Positions 26,601 through 35,790 of a DNA stretch of 64,000 nt are shown here, piece after piece (within the stretch, counting starts at the first letter, position 1; each line of letters starts with the position of its first letter). The notes under the pieces were generated by a model. The model did not search any database, was not told the origin of the DNA, and saw nothing but the letters and a program-made list of their open reading frames with translations. The stretch is from contig JAFQUB010000056.1 of NCBI GenBank assembly GCA_017408735.1, positions 1-64,000 of the forward strand. Reading direction: 5' to 3'. The translations under genes were made by a program, and so were the position numbers. Origin of the DNA: Lachnospiraceae bacterium (lineage in GTDB: Bacteria > Bacillota > Clostridia > Lachnospirales > Lachnospiraceae).

Positions 26601-27494
26601 CTATTCCCCTGTAATTTTTTCATATTCCGCTTGACTTATCAAACACTCCTCAATCCCTTTTTCCAATTCCTTCAACACAACATCCTTTCCAACAATATCT
26701 TCGAACATATAATGACTTTTATTAATTAGGACTTCCTCCCCGTCCACAAAACATTCTTTTAAAATCCAGTTATCTTCATATTGCCCCACAATCACATACG
26801 AATTATTTTCAATATATACCATATCAACTTTATGCTTTCCGGCAATGCTATTTTTTCCAATGTCATATATAGAGTAACTCAATCCTATTAATGAACCTAA
26901 AAAAGCTATCCCTATAACAATCCCATATACCATTGTTTTTTTATTATCATTTTCTAACGTTTCTTGGTCAATTGTATCTTTTTCTTTATATTTATCAATT
27001 ATAAATTGTCCGCTTAAACCAACGCACGGTGCAACCATAAGTGTAATCAACGCTGTAATTCCCCAAAAAAATTTAGGCATATAAAAAACATACGCAAGTA
27101 CTTCCATCAAACTAAATTGTGACAACAAATATATAACCTCAAACACAATTACAAGAAATGGTATCACTAATATAAGTATAACCCTTTTTCTAATTCTTAC
27201 CTTCCTATTTTCAATTTCTCTGACCTTTATCCACAAAAAAGTATAAATGTTGGAAAATCCAATAAAAAGAAATACTCCACCCACAGTCACCAAAAATTTG
27301 TATAGTATATTTTGATAATTAATCGCTATATACTCTACAGGAATATTCCAAAAATCATAGCATCCTTTACAATATAAGTATGTACCCATTTTAAATGCCC
27401 ATATAAACAACAATGATATTATTGATGCTACTGCCGAAACAACTTCAATATGCTCATCTACATATTTAACTATGTCTTTTACTATTTTTTTCAT
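26601..27494 (-). CDS. multi-pass membrane protein of unknown function
   Basis: The 297-residue product has about five hydrophobic segments (near 20-35, 65-85, 103-125, 135-160 and 188-207). A C-terminal soluble part of about 85 residues contains KVDMVYIENNSYVIVGQYEDNWILKE. I do not recognise the family. The DNA is more AT-rich than its neighbours. It has no obvious operon partner: the flanking genes are separated by about 60-130 bp. An accessory or recently acquired gene is possible. Confidence 0.6.
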   Translation of the reverse strand: MKKIVKDIVKYVDEHIEVVSAVASIISLLFIWAFKMGTYLYCKGCYDFWNIPVEYIAINYQNILYKFLVTVGGVFLFIGFSNIYTFLWIKVREIENRKVRIRKRVILILVIPFLVIVFEVIYLLSQFSLMEVLAYVFYMPKFFWGITALITLMVAPCVGLSGQFIIDKYKEKDTIDQETLENDNKKTMVYGIVIGIAFLGSLIGLSYSIYDIGKNSIAGKHKVDMVYIENNSYVIVGQYEDNWILKECFVDGEEVLINKSHYMFEDIVGKDVVLKELEKGIEECLISQAEYEKITGE

Positions 27495-27556
27495 TCGTGT
27501 CTTCTCCTTTTTCTTATTATATTTTTAAGTAGAGTTTAGGTTAATATTAACTTTAT

Positions 27557-28387
27557 CTATATAACCAGCACTCTTTTTAATTTATCATATCTCGAGCCAT
27601 TTCTCAAGTATTCCACGAAGTTCTCAACATCCCCCTTCAAATACTCAAACAACCTTTCCTCTCCCTGATATTTATTTTCAACCAGCCCCGTAAGCAGATT
27701 TGTTAATTTCTCCTGCAATTCATTCTTCTCACATTCCTTTATCATTTTATCTAAACGGATATAATCCTGTTCCGTTCCAAATCCTCCTATTTTTCTTTCG
27801 ATACAAAGACACCCTAAAATATGTCGCAATAAAACACTGCAAATATTATCGAATTGCTTTTTGTAATTGCGTTGAAACTTTAATAAAACTTCCACAACAT
27901 ACGCCTCTGGCAAGGCACTTAGAAACCTTTGCTCATAAGATATATACTCCACATATTGTGCTATTGCATCAATTCCTGTACACCCGGTCACCGGACAGAT
28001 AGTAGGATAATCCATAGTAATTATCGTTTCCTGGGGAGCAAACTTTACATCATAATACATAAAAAAACCGGATATCGCCTTTGTTACTGTATTATAATAA
28101 TTCTCATTTCCATATGCTTTGAAATTCACTATCATCTCATTATAAAAATTCTGAGTTTCTTTCACCTTTTTGACTAATTTTTCATATCCTAATCGATATG
28201 CTTCTTTTGCACTCACCTTCTCTCTACTACATAAAGAGTTTTCCTCTACGTTCTGATGTATACAATACAAAACCGCTTCCATCAGTTGTCTGGCTTTCTC
28301 GTAAGAAATTGAAGTACTTTCTTTGGATGTGCATTTCTCTGCCAATTCCGCCACAATCGGTAACAATTCCTCTATTTCATAATCCAT
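27557..28387 (-). CDS. conserved protein resembling DUF6179
   Basis: This is a 276-residue, mostly helical cytoplasmic protein starting MDYEIEELLPIVAELAEKCT. A DYPTICPVTGCTGIDAIAQY segment with a cysteine pair is the most distinctive part. From memory it resembles proteins annotated as DUF6179 in Lachnospiraceae, which lie beside DUF6323-like genes, as here. No catalytic motif is evident to me. It follows the DUF6323-like gene by 15 bp, so the two are probably co-transcribed and work together. Confidence 0.6.
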   Translation of the reverse strand: MDYEIEELLPIVAELAEKCTSKESTSISYEKARQLMEAVLYCIHQNVEENSLCSREKVSAKEAYRLGYEKLVKKVKETQNFYNEMIVNFKAYGNENYYNTVTKAISGFFMYYDVKFAPQETIITMDYPTICPVTGCTGIDAIAQYVEYISYEQRFLSALPEAYVVEVLLKFQRNYKKQFDNICSVLLRHILGCLCIERKIGGFGTEQDYIRLDKMIKECEKNELQEKLTNLLTGLVENKYQGEERLFEYLKGDVENFVEYLRNGSRYDKLKRVLVI

Positions 28388-28402
28388 TCTTCCTCACCCC
28401 CT

Positions 28403-28852
28403 CTATTTTCTATCCCCACAAAAAGCTTCTCTGCTCCTAAAACCATGTGCAAGTTCTTCCAAAAACGTTTCTTCCAGATACTCCAACGAGCCTTCACACA
28501 CTCCGTCAAAAGCCGTTCTCATAAATCCAAGCAATTCATCATCTGTTAACTCTTCCATAAATTCATTTTTATATAAATAAAAAATTTCCTGTAATCTGAT
28601 TATGGTCGTTACATAGTTGTCCTGATAAATATAAGCCGAATCACAAAATGTAAAAATTAATTTGGGTAATATTCCTTCTCCAAACTCGATTCGCTGTTGC
28701 TCCTTTAAAACATCCTTTCGCTTTTCAAGTAAAAGTTTCACATCCTCATCCCCAAGAGCAAGTCCAAATCGTTCTGTTTTTTGGTTCATCTCAAGTACTT
28801 TTTGAATTTGATTCTTCTCCGACAACAATTCCACCAAAGTATTTCCATCCAT
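28403..28852 (-). CDS. conserved protein resembling DUF6323
   Basis: This is a 149-residue acidic, helical protein. ERFGLALGDEDVKLLLEKRKDVLKEQQRIEFGEGILPKL and FCDSAYIYQDNYV are its most distinctive stretches (quoted in pieces). From memory it resembles DUF6323 proteins of Lachnospiraceae, found together with DUF6179. The minus-strand promoter may use TATAAT near 28890, without a good -35 box. Function unknown. Confidence 0.6.
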   Translation of the reverse strand: MDGNTLVELLSEKNQIQKVLEMNQKTERFGLALGDEDVKLLLEKRKDVLKEQQRIEFGEGILPKLIFTFCDSAYIYQDNYVTTIIRLQEIFYLYKNEFMEELTDDELLGFMRTAFDGVCEGSLEYLEETFLEELAHGFRSREAFCGDRK

Positions 28853-28948
28853 AACTGTACCCTCTTTCTTCGTATAGTTTTCTGATTATACTGCCATGTG
28901 AAATAAATTGGTAGTCTTGATTTTTTTGCGATTTTGTGGTAATATAAT

Positions 28949-28993
28949 AGAGAAAAAGGGAAGAAAATTTTAGTTTTTCTTCCCTTTTTCTCT
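28949..28993. terminator. long bidirectional terminator palindrome
   Basis: A perfect 19-bp stem, purine-rich on one side (28949-28967 with 28975-28993), has a 7-nt loop and ends in CTCT after a T-run. On the minus strand it follows the VWA gene by 20 bp and closes the der-plsY-gpsA-moxR-VWA run. On the plus strand it lies directly after a promoter-like element (TTGATT 28917-28922, 17 bp, TAATAT 28940-28945). Confidence 0.8.
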
Positions 28994-29013
28994 ATTCATT
29001 TTAATTTTAAGTT

Positions 29014-30216
29014 CTATCTTTTCGTACTCATCAATTCTTCAATGGCATATTTCAAACCGTCTACTGACAACGGGAACATACGAATCAGCCCTGCAATGGC
29101 GTGTTCTGCCTCTAACCAGTCCAGCTTTGCCACATTGGCATGGTAGCGGGGATTCAGCCACACTACCTTCTTAAACTTCTTAGTATACCAAGTAAGCCAT
29201 TCGTAGCCACTCAAACCATTATTCGGTCCACGGTAATTTCCGGTGTTGTGGAACAATTCTTCCGGTGCCATCTGGGCATCCCCCACAATAATCACCTTAT
29301 AATCTGCATCTAAATTCTTAAACAGCCACTCACTTTCCACCCAGTCGCCGTAATCACATTCCGGTGAATTATACACATGAGAATAGATACAGTTGTGGAA
29401 ATAATAGGTTTTTACATCCTTAAAATGATTTGCCTTATGAACCGCCTGAAACAAATTATTGCACAAAGTACTAAAAGGCATCATCGTTCCGCCGGAATCA
29501 AATAGCAACAGCAATTTCACCGTATTTTTTCTAGGCTTTTCAAATTCCAGCTTTAAGTAACCACCATTGTTACATGTAGAATCAATGGTTCCGTCCAAAT
29601 CCAGCTCCGTTTTCGGTGCTTCTATTTTAGAAGAAAACTGACGTAATCTTCGAAATGCCACCTGAAACTGTCTGATATTTAACGCCTTATCATTACGGAA
29701 ATCCGCAAAACGTCTGTCACCAACCACCTGAAAAGCCGATTTTAAGGCGGACTGACCGCCAATTCGAATTCCACCCGGCTGTTTTCCGTTATGCCCAAAG
29801 GTAGATGTTCCGTTGGTGCCAATCCAGTAGCTTCCCCCGTTATGCTCTGTCTTCTGTTCTGTCTTTCGTTCTTCAAACATTCCCTCGATTTCTTCTTTGG
29901 AAAGTTCTTCCGAACGTGGCTTAAACAACTCATCATTGGAATGGTCGACTTCCACCTCCGGCTTGTCCAGAAATTTTCTGATGGCATCCGGAATATCTGC
30001 ATAATATTTAAAATCCTTAAAATATTCTTCAAACGCCACATCAAAACGGTCGTAATCCGCCTCTGATTTTACCAGTATCATTCTTGCCACATAATAAAAC
30101 TGGGTTAACGAAGCCCCACAAAGTCCCTTGTTTAGTGCATTCATCAAAGTCAGCCACTCTGTCGTAGAAACTTCCAGCCCCTTGGCTTTTAACACATAAA
30201 AAAATGGACTAAACAT
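29014..30216 (-). CDS. VWA-domain protein, CoxE-like
   Basis: The 400-residue protein has a C-terminal von Willebrand A-type domain with a modified metal site (LLLLFDSGGTMMPFS in place of DxSxS: D-S-G-G-T), then VIIVGDAQMAPEEL. The N-terminal half is charged and helical (FEEYFKDFKYYAD, FLDKPEVEVDHSND). Proteins of this type partner MoxR AAA ATPases as chaperones that insert metals or remodel complexes. Its start overlaps the end of the MoxR gene by 8 bases, which confirms the pairing. The client complex is not indicated by neighbours (gpsA, plsY). Confidence 0.85.
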   Translation of the reverse strand: MFSPFFYVLKAKGLEVSTTEWLTLMNALNKGLCGASLTQFYYVARMILVKSEADYDRFDVAFEEYFKDFKYYADIPDAIRKFLDKPEVEVDHSNDELFKPRSEELSKEEIEGMFEERKTEQKTEHNGGSYWIGTNGTSTFGHNGKQPGGIRIGGQSALKSAFQVVGDRRFADFRNDKALNIRQFQVAFRRLRQFSSKIEAPKTELDLDGTIDSTCNNGGYLKLEFEKPRKNTVKLLLLFDSGGTMMPFSTLCNNLFQAVHKANHFKDVKTYYFHNCIYSHVYNSPECDYGDWVESEWLFKNLDADYKVIIVGDAQMAPEELFHNTGNYRGPNNGLSGYEWLTWYTKKFKKVVWLNPRYHANVAKLDWLEAEHAIAGLIRMFPLSVDGLKYAIEELMSTKR

Positions 30217-31033
30217 CTAATCTCCTTTTCTTAAATACAGCTAAATCTTCATCCTTCTTTAACAGTACCCCTACAAACGGCATTTTTTCCTTTACTTCCT
30301 CTGCACTGATTCCACCTAACAGCAATGCCTGAATCCAGTCTACCAGCTCGGAGGTACTTGGTTTCTTGCGAATATCCTTTAAGCTGCGAATCCAATAAAA
30401 CTGTTCCATACATTCCTGTAACAAATTGTCCTGTAAATCCGGAAAATGCACCTTTACAATTTCTTCCATCAGTTCTTTGTCCGGAAACTCGATATAATGG
30501 AAAATACATCTGCGTAAGAATGCGTCCGGAAGCTCTTTCTCTGCATTAGAAGTGATAATCACAATAGGACGTTTCTTTGCCTTTACAGTTTCTTTGGTTT
30601 CATGAATATAAAATTCCATCTTATCCAATTCCCATAAAAGGTCATTTGGAAATTCCAAATCCGCTTTATCTATTTCATCAATCAGTAACACCGGTTCATT
30701 TTCTGACTTGAACGCTTCTCCCAGTTTTCCCAATTTAATATAATGTCCTATATCGTCAACACCTTCTTCTCCAAACTGGCTGTCATACAATCTTTGAATA
30801 GTATCGTACACATAAAGACCTTCTTGTGCCTTTGTGGTAGATTTGATATTCCAGATTAAAAGCTCTTTTCCTAAAGACTGTGCAATTGCCTGTGCAAGCA
30901 TCGTCTTTCCTGTCCCCGGCTCTCCTTTGATAAGCAATGGTTTTTCCAAGGCAATGGCAACGTTTACACTTGCCATCAGCTCAGGGGACGCCACATAACT
31001 TTCTGAACCGTTAAATCCTGTCTTATTTTCCAT
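30209..31033 (-). CDS. MoxR-family AAA ATPase
   Basis: The 274-residue protein has Walker A GEPGTGKTML, Walker B VLLIDEIDKAD and the sensor region PIVIITSNAEKELPDAFLRRC, the standard MoxR layout. The start is placed at ATG 31033 behind GGAAGGGTG; the frame is open to 31054. It begins four bases after the gpsA stop. It should act with the VWA protein downstream in a chaperone-like role. Confidence 0.9.
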   Translation of the reverse strand: MENKTGFNGSESYVASPELMASVNVAIALEKPLLIKGEPGTGKTMLAQAIAQSLGKELLIWNIKSTTKAQEGLYVYDTIQRLYDSQFGEEGVDDIGHYIKLGKLGEAFKSENEPVLLIDEIDKADLEFPNDLLWELDKMEFYIHETKETVKAKKRPIVIITSNAEKELPDAFLRRCIFHYIEFPDKELMEEIVKVHFPDLQDNLLQECMEQFYWIRSLKDIRKKPSTSELVDWIQALLLGGISAEEVKEKMPFVGVLLKKDEDLAVFKKRRLDV

Positions 31034-31037
31034 CTTT

Positions 31038-32036
31038 TCACCCTTCCAATTCACTCTTTTTCTCTCTGCCCATCAATGCATCTACTGCATCCTTTGGTTC
31101 TGAACCTTCAAATAACACTGCCGCAACCTGTTCGATAATTGGCAGTTCTACGTTATATTTCCTGGATAACTGAAGGGCTGCTTTCGCTGAATACACTCCC
31201 TCCACTACCATTTTCACTTCTTTCATGGCTTCTTCCATGGTATATCCCTGACCGATTAACATTCCTGCTTTACGATTTCTGCTATGTACACTTGCACAGG
31301 TTACAATCAAGTCACCAATCCCGGTCAAACCGCCAAAGGTTTCTTTTCTGCCACCCATAGCAACACCCAGTCTGGAAATTTCTGAAATTCCTCTGGTAAT
31401 CAGAGCAGCTTTCACATTATCTCCATAGCCTAAACCATCTGCTACACCTGCCGCCAATGCAATCACGTTTTTCAATGCTCCGCCCAGTTCAATCCCTAAG
31501 ATATCATCACTGGTATATACACGAAATACTGAATTCATAAACGTTTCCTGAATATATTCTGCTGTTTTTTCATCTTTTGCACCCACAACACAAGTAGTAG
31601 GCAGACCTTTTCCCACTTCTTCTGCATGACTTGGACCGGAAAGTACTGTCACAACAGCCTGTGGAATTTCTTCCTCGATAATTTCCGTCAAGGTTTTCAT
31701 GGAATCTTCTTCAATTCCCTTGGCAACGTTCACAATAATCTGATTTTCTTCCACAAATTCCTTCATACGCTTTGAAGTGCTTCTGGTAAATGGTGATGGC
31801 ACTGCCAAAACCAAAATATCTTTCCCTGCAATGGCTTCCTGCAAATCTGTGGTAAACTGAATACTTTCTGCTAATGCAACACCCGGAAGCTTATCCTTAT
31901 GCTCCCGTTCCTGCTGTAGCATTTTAATTTCATCTTCAATGGCAGACCACACGGTCACCTGATGTCCATTGCTGTTTAATAAAACGGTAAGAGCTGTTCC
32001 CCAGCTTCCTGCCCCGATAACTCCAATTTTTCTCAT
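31038..32036 (-). CDS. gpsA: glycerol-3-phosphate dehydrogenase [NAD(P)+]
   Basis: The 332-residue enzyme begins with the dinucleotide fold GVIGAGSWGTALTVLL. It has the VNVAKGIEEDSMKTLTEII and LGGALKNVIALAAGVADGLG segments, with the catalytic lysine, and the GLTGIGDLIVTC motif. It makes sn-glycerol 3-phosphate for phospholipid synthesis, which fits the plsY gene directly upstream. Its start codon shares a base with the plsY stop. Confidence 0.97.
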   Translation of the reverse strand: MRKIGVIGAGSWGTALTVLLNSNGHQVTVWSAIEDEIKMLQQEREHKDKLPGVALAESIQFTTDLQEAIAGKDILVLAVPSPFTRSTSKRMKEFVEENQIIVNVAKGIEEDSMKTLTEIIEEEIPQAVVTVLSGPSHAEEVGKGLPTTCVVGAKDEKTAEYIQETFMNSVFRVYTSDDILGIELGGALKNVIALAAGVADGLGYGDNVKAALITRGISEISRLGVAMGGRKETFGGLTGIGDLIVTCASVHSRNRKAGMLIGQGYTMEEAMKEVKMVVEGVYSAKAALQLSRKYNVELPIIEQVAAVLFEGSEPKDAVDALMGREKKSELEG

Positions 32037-32689
32037 TATTCTTCTCCCTGCTTTTTGTGAAACAGAATTGTTTTATTTTCTTCTCCTTTAAGGAGTCTTC
32101 CGATGTTTGCACGGTGCTTGTAAAACGCCAAAATGGTAAGCAATGCCGCAATGATATACATTTCATTTAGTACCGGCTGGGCTACTTCAAAATATCCCAT
32201 CTGTCCCAACACAACAACTTCTATCATAAACCCTGCATAAATCAACAAAGAGCCTACAGAAACATAGCTGGTAAGCAAAAATGCTGCCAAAAAAGTCACC
32301 AATGCACAGCCTACTATAATCCAGTCAAAGGAAAGAAACATCCCGGCGGATGCTGCAATTCCTTTTCCTCCGCGAAATTTCAAATAGAATGGATAATTAT
32401 GCCCTAAGATAACGCCTGCTCCGGTATACAGCTTTAATAATGGCATAATGTCTGCACAGGAATTGTGAAACAACGCCCATACCAGCAACACTGCAAATAC
32501 ACATTTAAAAGCATCACCCAAAAAGGTAATCAGACCTGCTTTTTTTCCTAAAGTACGAAGAGCGTTGGTTGTTCCGGCGTTTCCACTGCCGTGGTCTCTG
32601 ATATCAATTCCCTTTGCTCTCCCATATAAATATCCTGTCTGTAATAACCCAAAACCATATCCAATGGCAAGACAAATCAAACGTTCCAT
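32036..32689 (-). CDS. plsY: acyl-phosphate:glycerol-3-phosphate acyltransferase
   Basis: This is a 217-residue membrane protein with about five helices and the three PlsY motifs: GSGNAGTTNALRTLGKKAG (motif 1), GHNYPFYLKFRGGKGIAAS (motif 2) and the glutamate-containing third region near IEVVVLGQ. It acylates glycerol 3-phosphate to lysophosphatidate. It is co-transcribed with der and gpsA; the gap to der is 5 bp. Confidence 0.97.
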   Translation of the reverse strand: MERLICLAIGYGFGLLQTGYLYGRAKGIDIRDHGSGNAGTTNALRTLGKKAGLITFLGDAFKCVFAVLLVWALFHNSCADIMPLLKLYTGAGVILGHNYPFYLKFRGGKGIAASAGMFLSFDWIIVGCALVTFLAAFLLTSYVSVGSLLIYAGFMIEVVVLGQMGYFEVAQPVLNEMYIIAALLTILAFYKHRANIGRLLKGEENKTILFHKKQGEE

Positions 32690-32694
32690 ATTGT

Positions 32695-34017
32695 TTATTT
32701 TTCCTTTCTTTCACGAATAATAAATTTCAACGGCGTTCCTTTGAAGCCAAAGGCATCTCGTATTCTGTTTTCAATATATCTGGTATATGAAAAATGCATC
32801 AACTCTTTGTCATTTACAAAAATAACAAAGGTTGGCGGTTTGACTGCAACCTGTGTAATATAGTAAAGCTTCAGACGTTTTCCTTTGTCCGTTGGAGGTT
32901 GCTGCATTGCCACGGCTTCTGACATAATTTCATTTAACACACCGGTTGCCACGCGTAATGCATGATTTTCAATTACCATGTCAATGGTATCGTAAATTTT
33001 AGGCATTCTCTGTCCTGTTTTCGCTGAAATAAACATTAATTCTGCATATGGCATAAAGGACAGGGTATTTCGAATATCTGCACTGAACTTATTCATGGTT
33101 TTATCGTCTTTTTCCACCGCATCCCATTTGTTCACTGCCACAATCACACCCTTGCCACGCTCGTGGGCAATTCCTGCAATCTTGGCATCCTGTTCGGTAA
33201 CGCCTTCTTGTGCATCGATTACCACAATAACCACATCGGCACGTTCCACCGCACTGACAGTACGCACAATCATGTATTTTTCCAGTTCCTCTTTAATCTT
33301 GTTCTTTCTTCGAAGACCTGCGGTATCGATAAACACATATTCCTTTCCATCGTGTTTAATGGCTGTATCAATGGCATCTCTTGTTGTTCCTGCAATATCA
33401 GAAACAATTACACGGTCTTCGCCTAACAGCTTATTAATCATGGAAGACTTACCTACATTTGGCTTTCCTACGATGGCAATTCTAGGTCTTTCGTCTTCCG
33501 CTTCTTCCATGGCATCCTTATTAAAATGGCTGGTTACTTCATCTAACATATCACCAATTCCTAATTTAGAAGCTGCTGAAATTGGTACCGGATCACCGAT
33601 TCCCAAATTATAAAATTCATACACATCCGGCATAAATTTTTCAAAGCTGTCCACTTTATTTACCACAAGTACCACCGGCTTTTTAGAACGTCTTAACATA
33701 TCTGCCACCTTGGCATCGGAATCCACCAAGCCCTGTCTTACGTCGGTAATAAATATAATTACATCTGCTGTTGCAATGGCAATTTCTGCCTGCTCACGCA
33801 TCTGTGATAAAATAATATCCTTACTTTCCGGTTCAATACCACCGGTATCAATCAAGGTAAAATCCATGTTTAACCAGTTGACTTCTGCATAAATACGGTC
33901 CCTGGTAACACCCGGCGTATCCTGTACGATAGAAATACGTTCTCCCGCCAGTGCATTAAATAAAGTGGATTTTCCCACATTCGGTCTTCCCACAATTGCA
34001 ACAATTGGTTTACTCAT
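32695..34017 (-). CDS. der: ribosome-associated GTPase Der (EngA)
   Basis: The 440-residue protein has two tandem GTPase domains. The first carries [14 protein letters not shown] at about 10-23 and DTGG; the second carries [16 protein letters not shown] near 184-199 and [13 protein letters not shown]-like C-terminal domain ends in [12 protein letters not shown]. It acts in 50S subunit assembly. It is 24 bp downstream of the DUF512 gene and likely in the same operon as plsY and gpsA. Confidence 0.97.
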   Translation of the reverse strand: MSKPIVAIVGRPNVGKSTLFNALAGERISIVQDTPGVTRDRIYAEVNWLNMDFTLIDTGGIEPESKDIILSQMREQAEIAIATADVIIFITDVRQGLVDSDAKVADMLRRSKKPVVLVVNKVDSFEKFMPDVYEFYNLGIGDPVPISAASKLGIGDMLDEVTSHFNKDAMEEAEDERPRIAIVGKPNVGKSSMINKLLGEDRVIVSDIAGTTRDAIDTAIKHDGKEYVFIDTAGLRRKNKIKEELEKYMIVRTVSAVERADVVIVVIDAQEGVTEQDAKIAGIAHERGKGVIVAVNKWDAVEKDDKTMNKFSADIRNTLSFMPYAELMFISAKTGQRMPKIYDTIDMVIENHALRVATGVLNEIMSEAVAMQQPPTDKGKRLKLYYITQVAVKPPTFVIFVNDKELMHFSYTRYIENRIRDAFGFKGTPLKFIIRERKEK

Positions 34018-34041
34018 ATCTTTTCTCCTCTATTTCTAAAG

Positions 34042-35352
34042 TCATTCAATCACTTTTTCTACAAAATCTTGTCCGCTTGATTTTACAATATCTATCTTTA
34101 CTTGTAAAGCATTTTCCATTTCTTCCACGGTAACGTCATCCAAAAAAACGCTTTCGCCGCTTCGAAGCATACAGTCCGGAAGCAGCAGTCTTTCTCCCAA
34201 TGGTTTGTCCTTCACCTGTGCAATGATATCCTGGGCTGTCAAAAGCCCTGCCACCGTAATCTGTTCTCCAAAGAAATCATTGCGAATACCATACAAATGT
34301 ACTTGAACCTTTGGATACTTTTCATTGATATCTTTTATCATTTCACCTAAAAACGGATACATCAGCTTTCCGGTAATCATAGAGAGTTCTCTTTCCCTTT
34401 CATCCCCCTGATGTGTTTCTAACTCCTCCTGCAACATATCCAGCATGGAGCGTACCATCCCAACACCGTTTTCGTATTGAAGATAGCCGTCATAGTTTTC
34501 TTCCTCCGGAAAATCTTCTTCCGCAAGAATGTACCATTCATCACCGGCATGTACAAAATGATTTTCATATTTTTCATACATTTTCTTCTGCCACTTATGA
34601 ATACACTGCAAAACTTCCCTGGCATCTTCCTTGGTAAAGCTTTCTAATGGATATAACCCTTCTCGGTGCTTGGACAGACCCACCGGAACTACAGACAAAC
34701 TCTGTAAGTATGGCATGTACTCTGATAAATCCCTCAGACTTCTTTCTAATTCCTCACCATCATTGACACCTTTACAAAGGACAATCTGTCCATTCATAGT
34801 AATCCCTGCTTCATAAAACTTCCGTGCCTTTTTTAAGGCTTCTCCTGCAAAACGGTTATTTAACATTTTGCATCGAAGCTCCGGATTGGTTGTCTGAAAA
34901 GAAATATTAATTGGCTCTAACCGATATCGAATGATTCGCTCCACATCATGGTCACTCATATTGGTTAAGGTAACATAATTCCCTTGTAAAAATGACAATC
35001 TGGAATCATCATCTTTAAAATACAGGGTTTCTCTCATTCCTTTAGGCATCTGGTCAATAAAGCAGAAAATACATTTGTTATGACATCTTCTGTACTCATC
35101 CATCAAACCATTTTCAAATTCGATTCCAATTTCTTCGTCATAGTCCTTCTCTATTTCCAGCTCCCATTCTTCACCATCCGCTTTGCGGATTACCATTTCT
35201 ATATACTCATCATCTACCAAAAAACGATAGTCAAACACGTCTTCTATCTCATTGCCATTAATAGAAATCAAATAATCCCCAGCTTCTACCCCCATTTCTT
35301 CGGCGATACTCCCCTCACTGACACTATTGATTAAATGACCTTTTGTATTCAT
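34042..35352 (-). CDS. DUF512 protein: PDZ plus radical-SAM-like domain
   Basis: The 436-residue protein has an N-terminal PDZ-like domain (about 1-75, with ISVSEGSIAEEMGVEAGDYL-type sequence). It then has a radical-SAM-type cysteine motif CHNKCIFCFIDQMPKGMR (CX3CX2C), and a C-terminal DUF512 domain. The family is widely conserved next to der in Clostridia, and its reaction is not established. The start ATG follows AAAAGGAGAATGAAGA. A clear -35 box for its own promoter is not seen, although TATACT lies near 35393-35398 on the minus strand. Confidence 0.88.
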   Translation of the reverse strand: MNTKGHLINSVSEGSIAEEMGVEAGDYLISINGNEIEDVFDYRFLVDDEYIEMVIRKADGEEWELEIEKDYDEEIGIEFENGLMDEYRRCHNKCIFCFIDQMPKGMRETLYFKDDDSRLSFLQGNYVTLTNMSDHDVERIIRYRLEPINISFQTTNPELRCKMLNNRFAGEALKKARKFYEAGITMNGQIVLCKGVNDGEELERSLRDLSEYMPYLQSLSVVPVGLSKHREGLYPLESFTKEDAREVLQCIHKWQKKMYEKYENHFVHAGDEWYILAEEDFPEEENYDGYLQYENGVGMVRSMLDMLQEELETHQGDERERELSMITGKLMYPFLGEMIKDINEKYPKVQVHLYGIRNDFFGEQITVAGLLTAQDIIAQVKDKPLGERLLLPDCMLRSGESVFLDDVTVEEMENALQVKIDIVKSSGQDFVEKVIE

Positions 35353-35366
35353 TCTTCATTCTCCTT

Positions 35367-35660
35367 TTCACGGATTATGCGTAATCAGATATAGTATACA
35401 CATTTTTCGTAGGAAAAGCTATTACTTTTTTTAGATGAAAGTTGTGGGACACTGTGGCAAGAGGGCCGAAATATTCTCACTATCTTGGTTGATGACTGCT
35501 CACACTAGTACTTGGCGGGTGAGAACCTCCCTTAGTACGCTCCATGTTTTACGTAGGAATACTGGTAGTTGCCAATGCGCAGAAAAAAGAGTCTGGCTGC
35601 TTCTGGGGAGTCGCGTCCAGTGCCTGCGACTCCCCAGAAGCAGCCAGACTCTTTTTTCGT
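35367..35660 (+). ncRNA. candidate structured RNA of unknown family upstream of prs
   Basis: The 438-bp gap between the DUF512 gene and prs holds no convincing gene; the overlapping frames inside it only mirror an inverted repeat. On the plus strand a promoter-like pair TTCACG (35367-35372) and TATAGT (35390-35395), 17 bp apart, would start an RNA near 35401. The next 180 bases are richer in GC than the surroundings and contain pairing segments (TTCTCAC with GTGAGAA; TGGCAA with TTGCCA). The RNA would end at the 32-bp hairpin 35583-35657, and prs then has its own promoter. I could not match it to a known RNA; a 6S-like or other regulatory RNA is possible. Confidence 0.45.
35583..35657. repeat. 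32-bp perfect inverted repeat (giant terminator-like hairpin)
   Basis: Bases 35583-35614 are exactly complementary to 35626-35657 with an 11-base loop between. The arms begin with six A and end with six T, so either strand would form a stem followed by a T-run. Its 32 perfect base pairs are about twice the usual length of a terminator stem. Confidence 0.95.
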
Positions 35661-35693
35661 CCCATCGCCACCCCCCATTCCCACACAAAACAC

Positions 35694-35722
35694 TTGACGT
35701 ACGAATAGCAAAATGATATAAA
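35694..35722 (+). promoter_or_regulatory. prs promoter
   Basis: TTGACG (35694-35699), a 17-bp spacer and TATAAA (35717-35722) lie 69 bp before the prs start codon. The promoter sits just past the long hairpin, so prs does not depend on read-through from upstream. Confidence 0.8.
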
Positions 35723-35790
35723 TTATATGTTAGAATAGGTAGAAAAATGTAATATTTATTCATTAGTATACATATACAGGAGGTCCAATC

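Noticed and set aside
35435..35763. Open frames on both strands (93 and 87 codons) in the gap before prs
   Set aside because: They mirror each other through the inverted repeat, have no good ribosome sites and show no recognisable domain.
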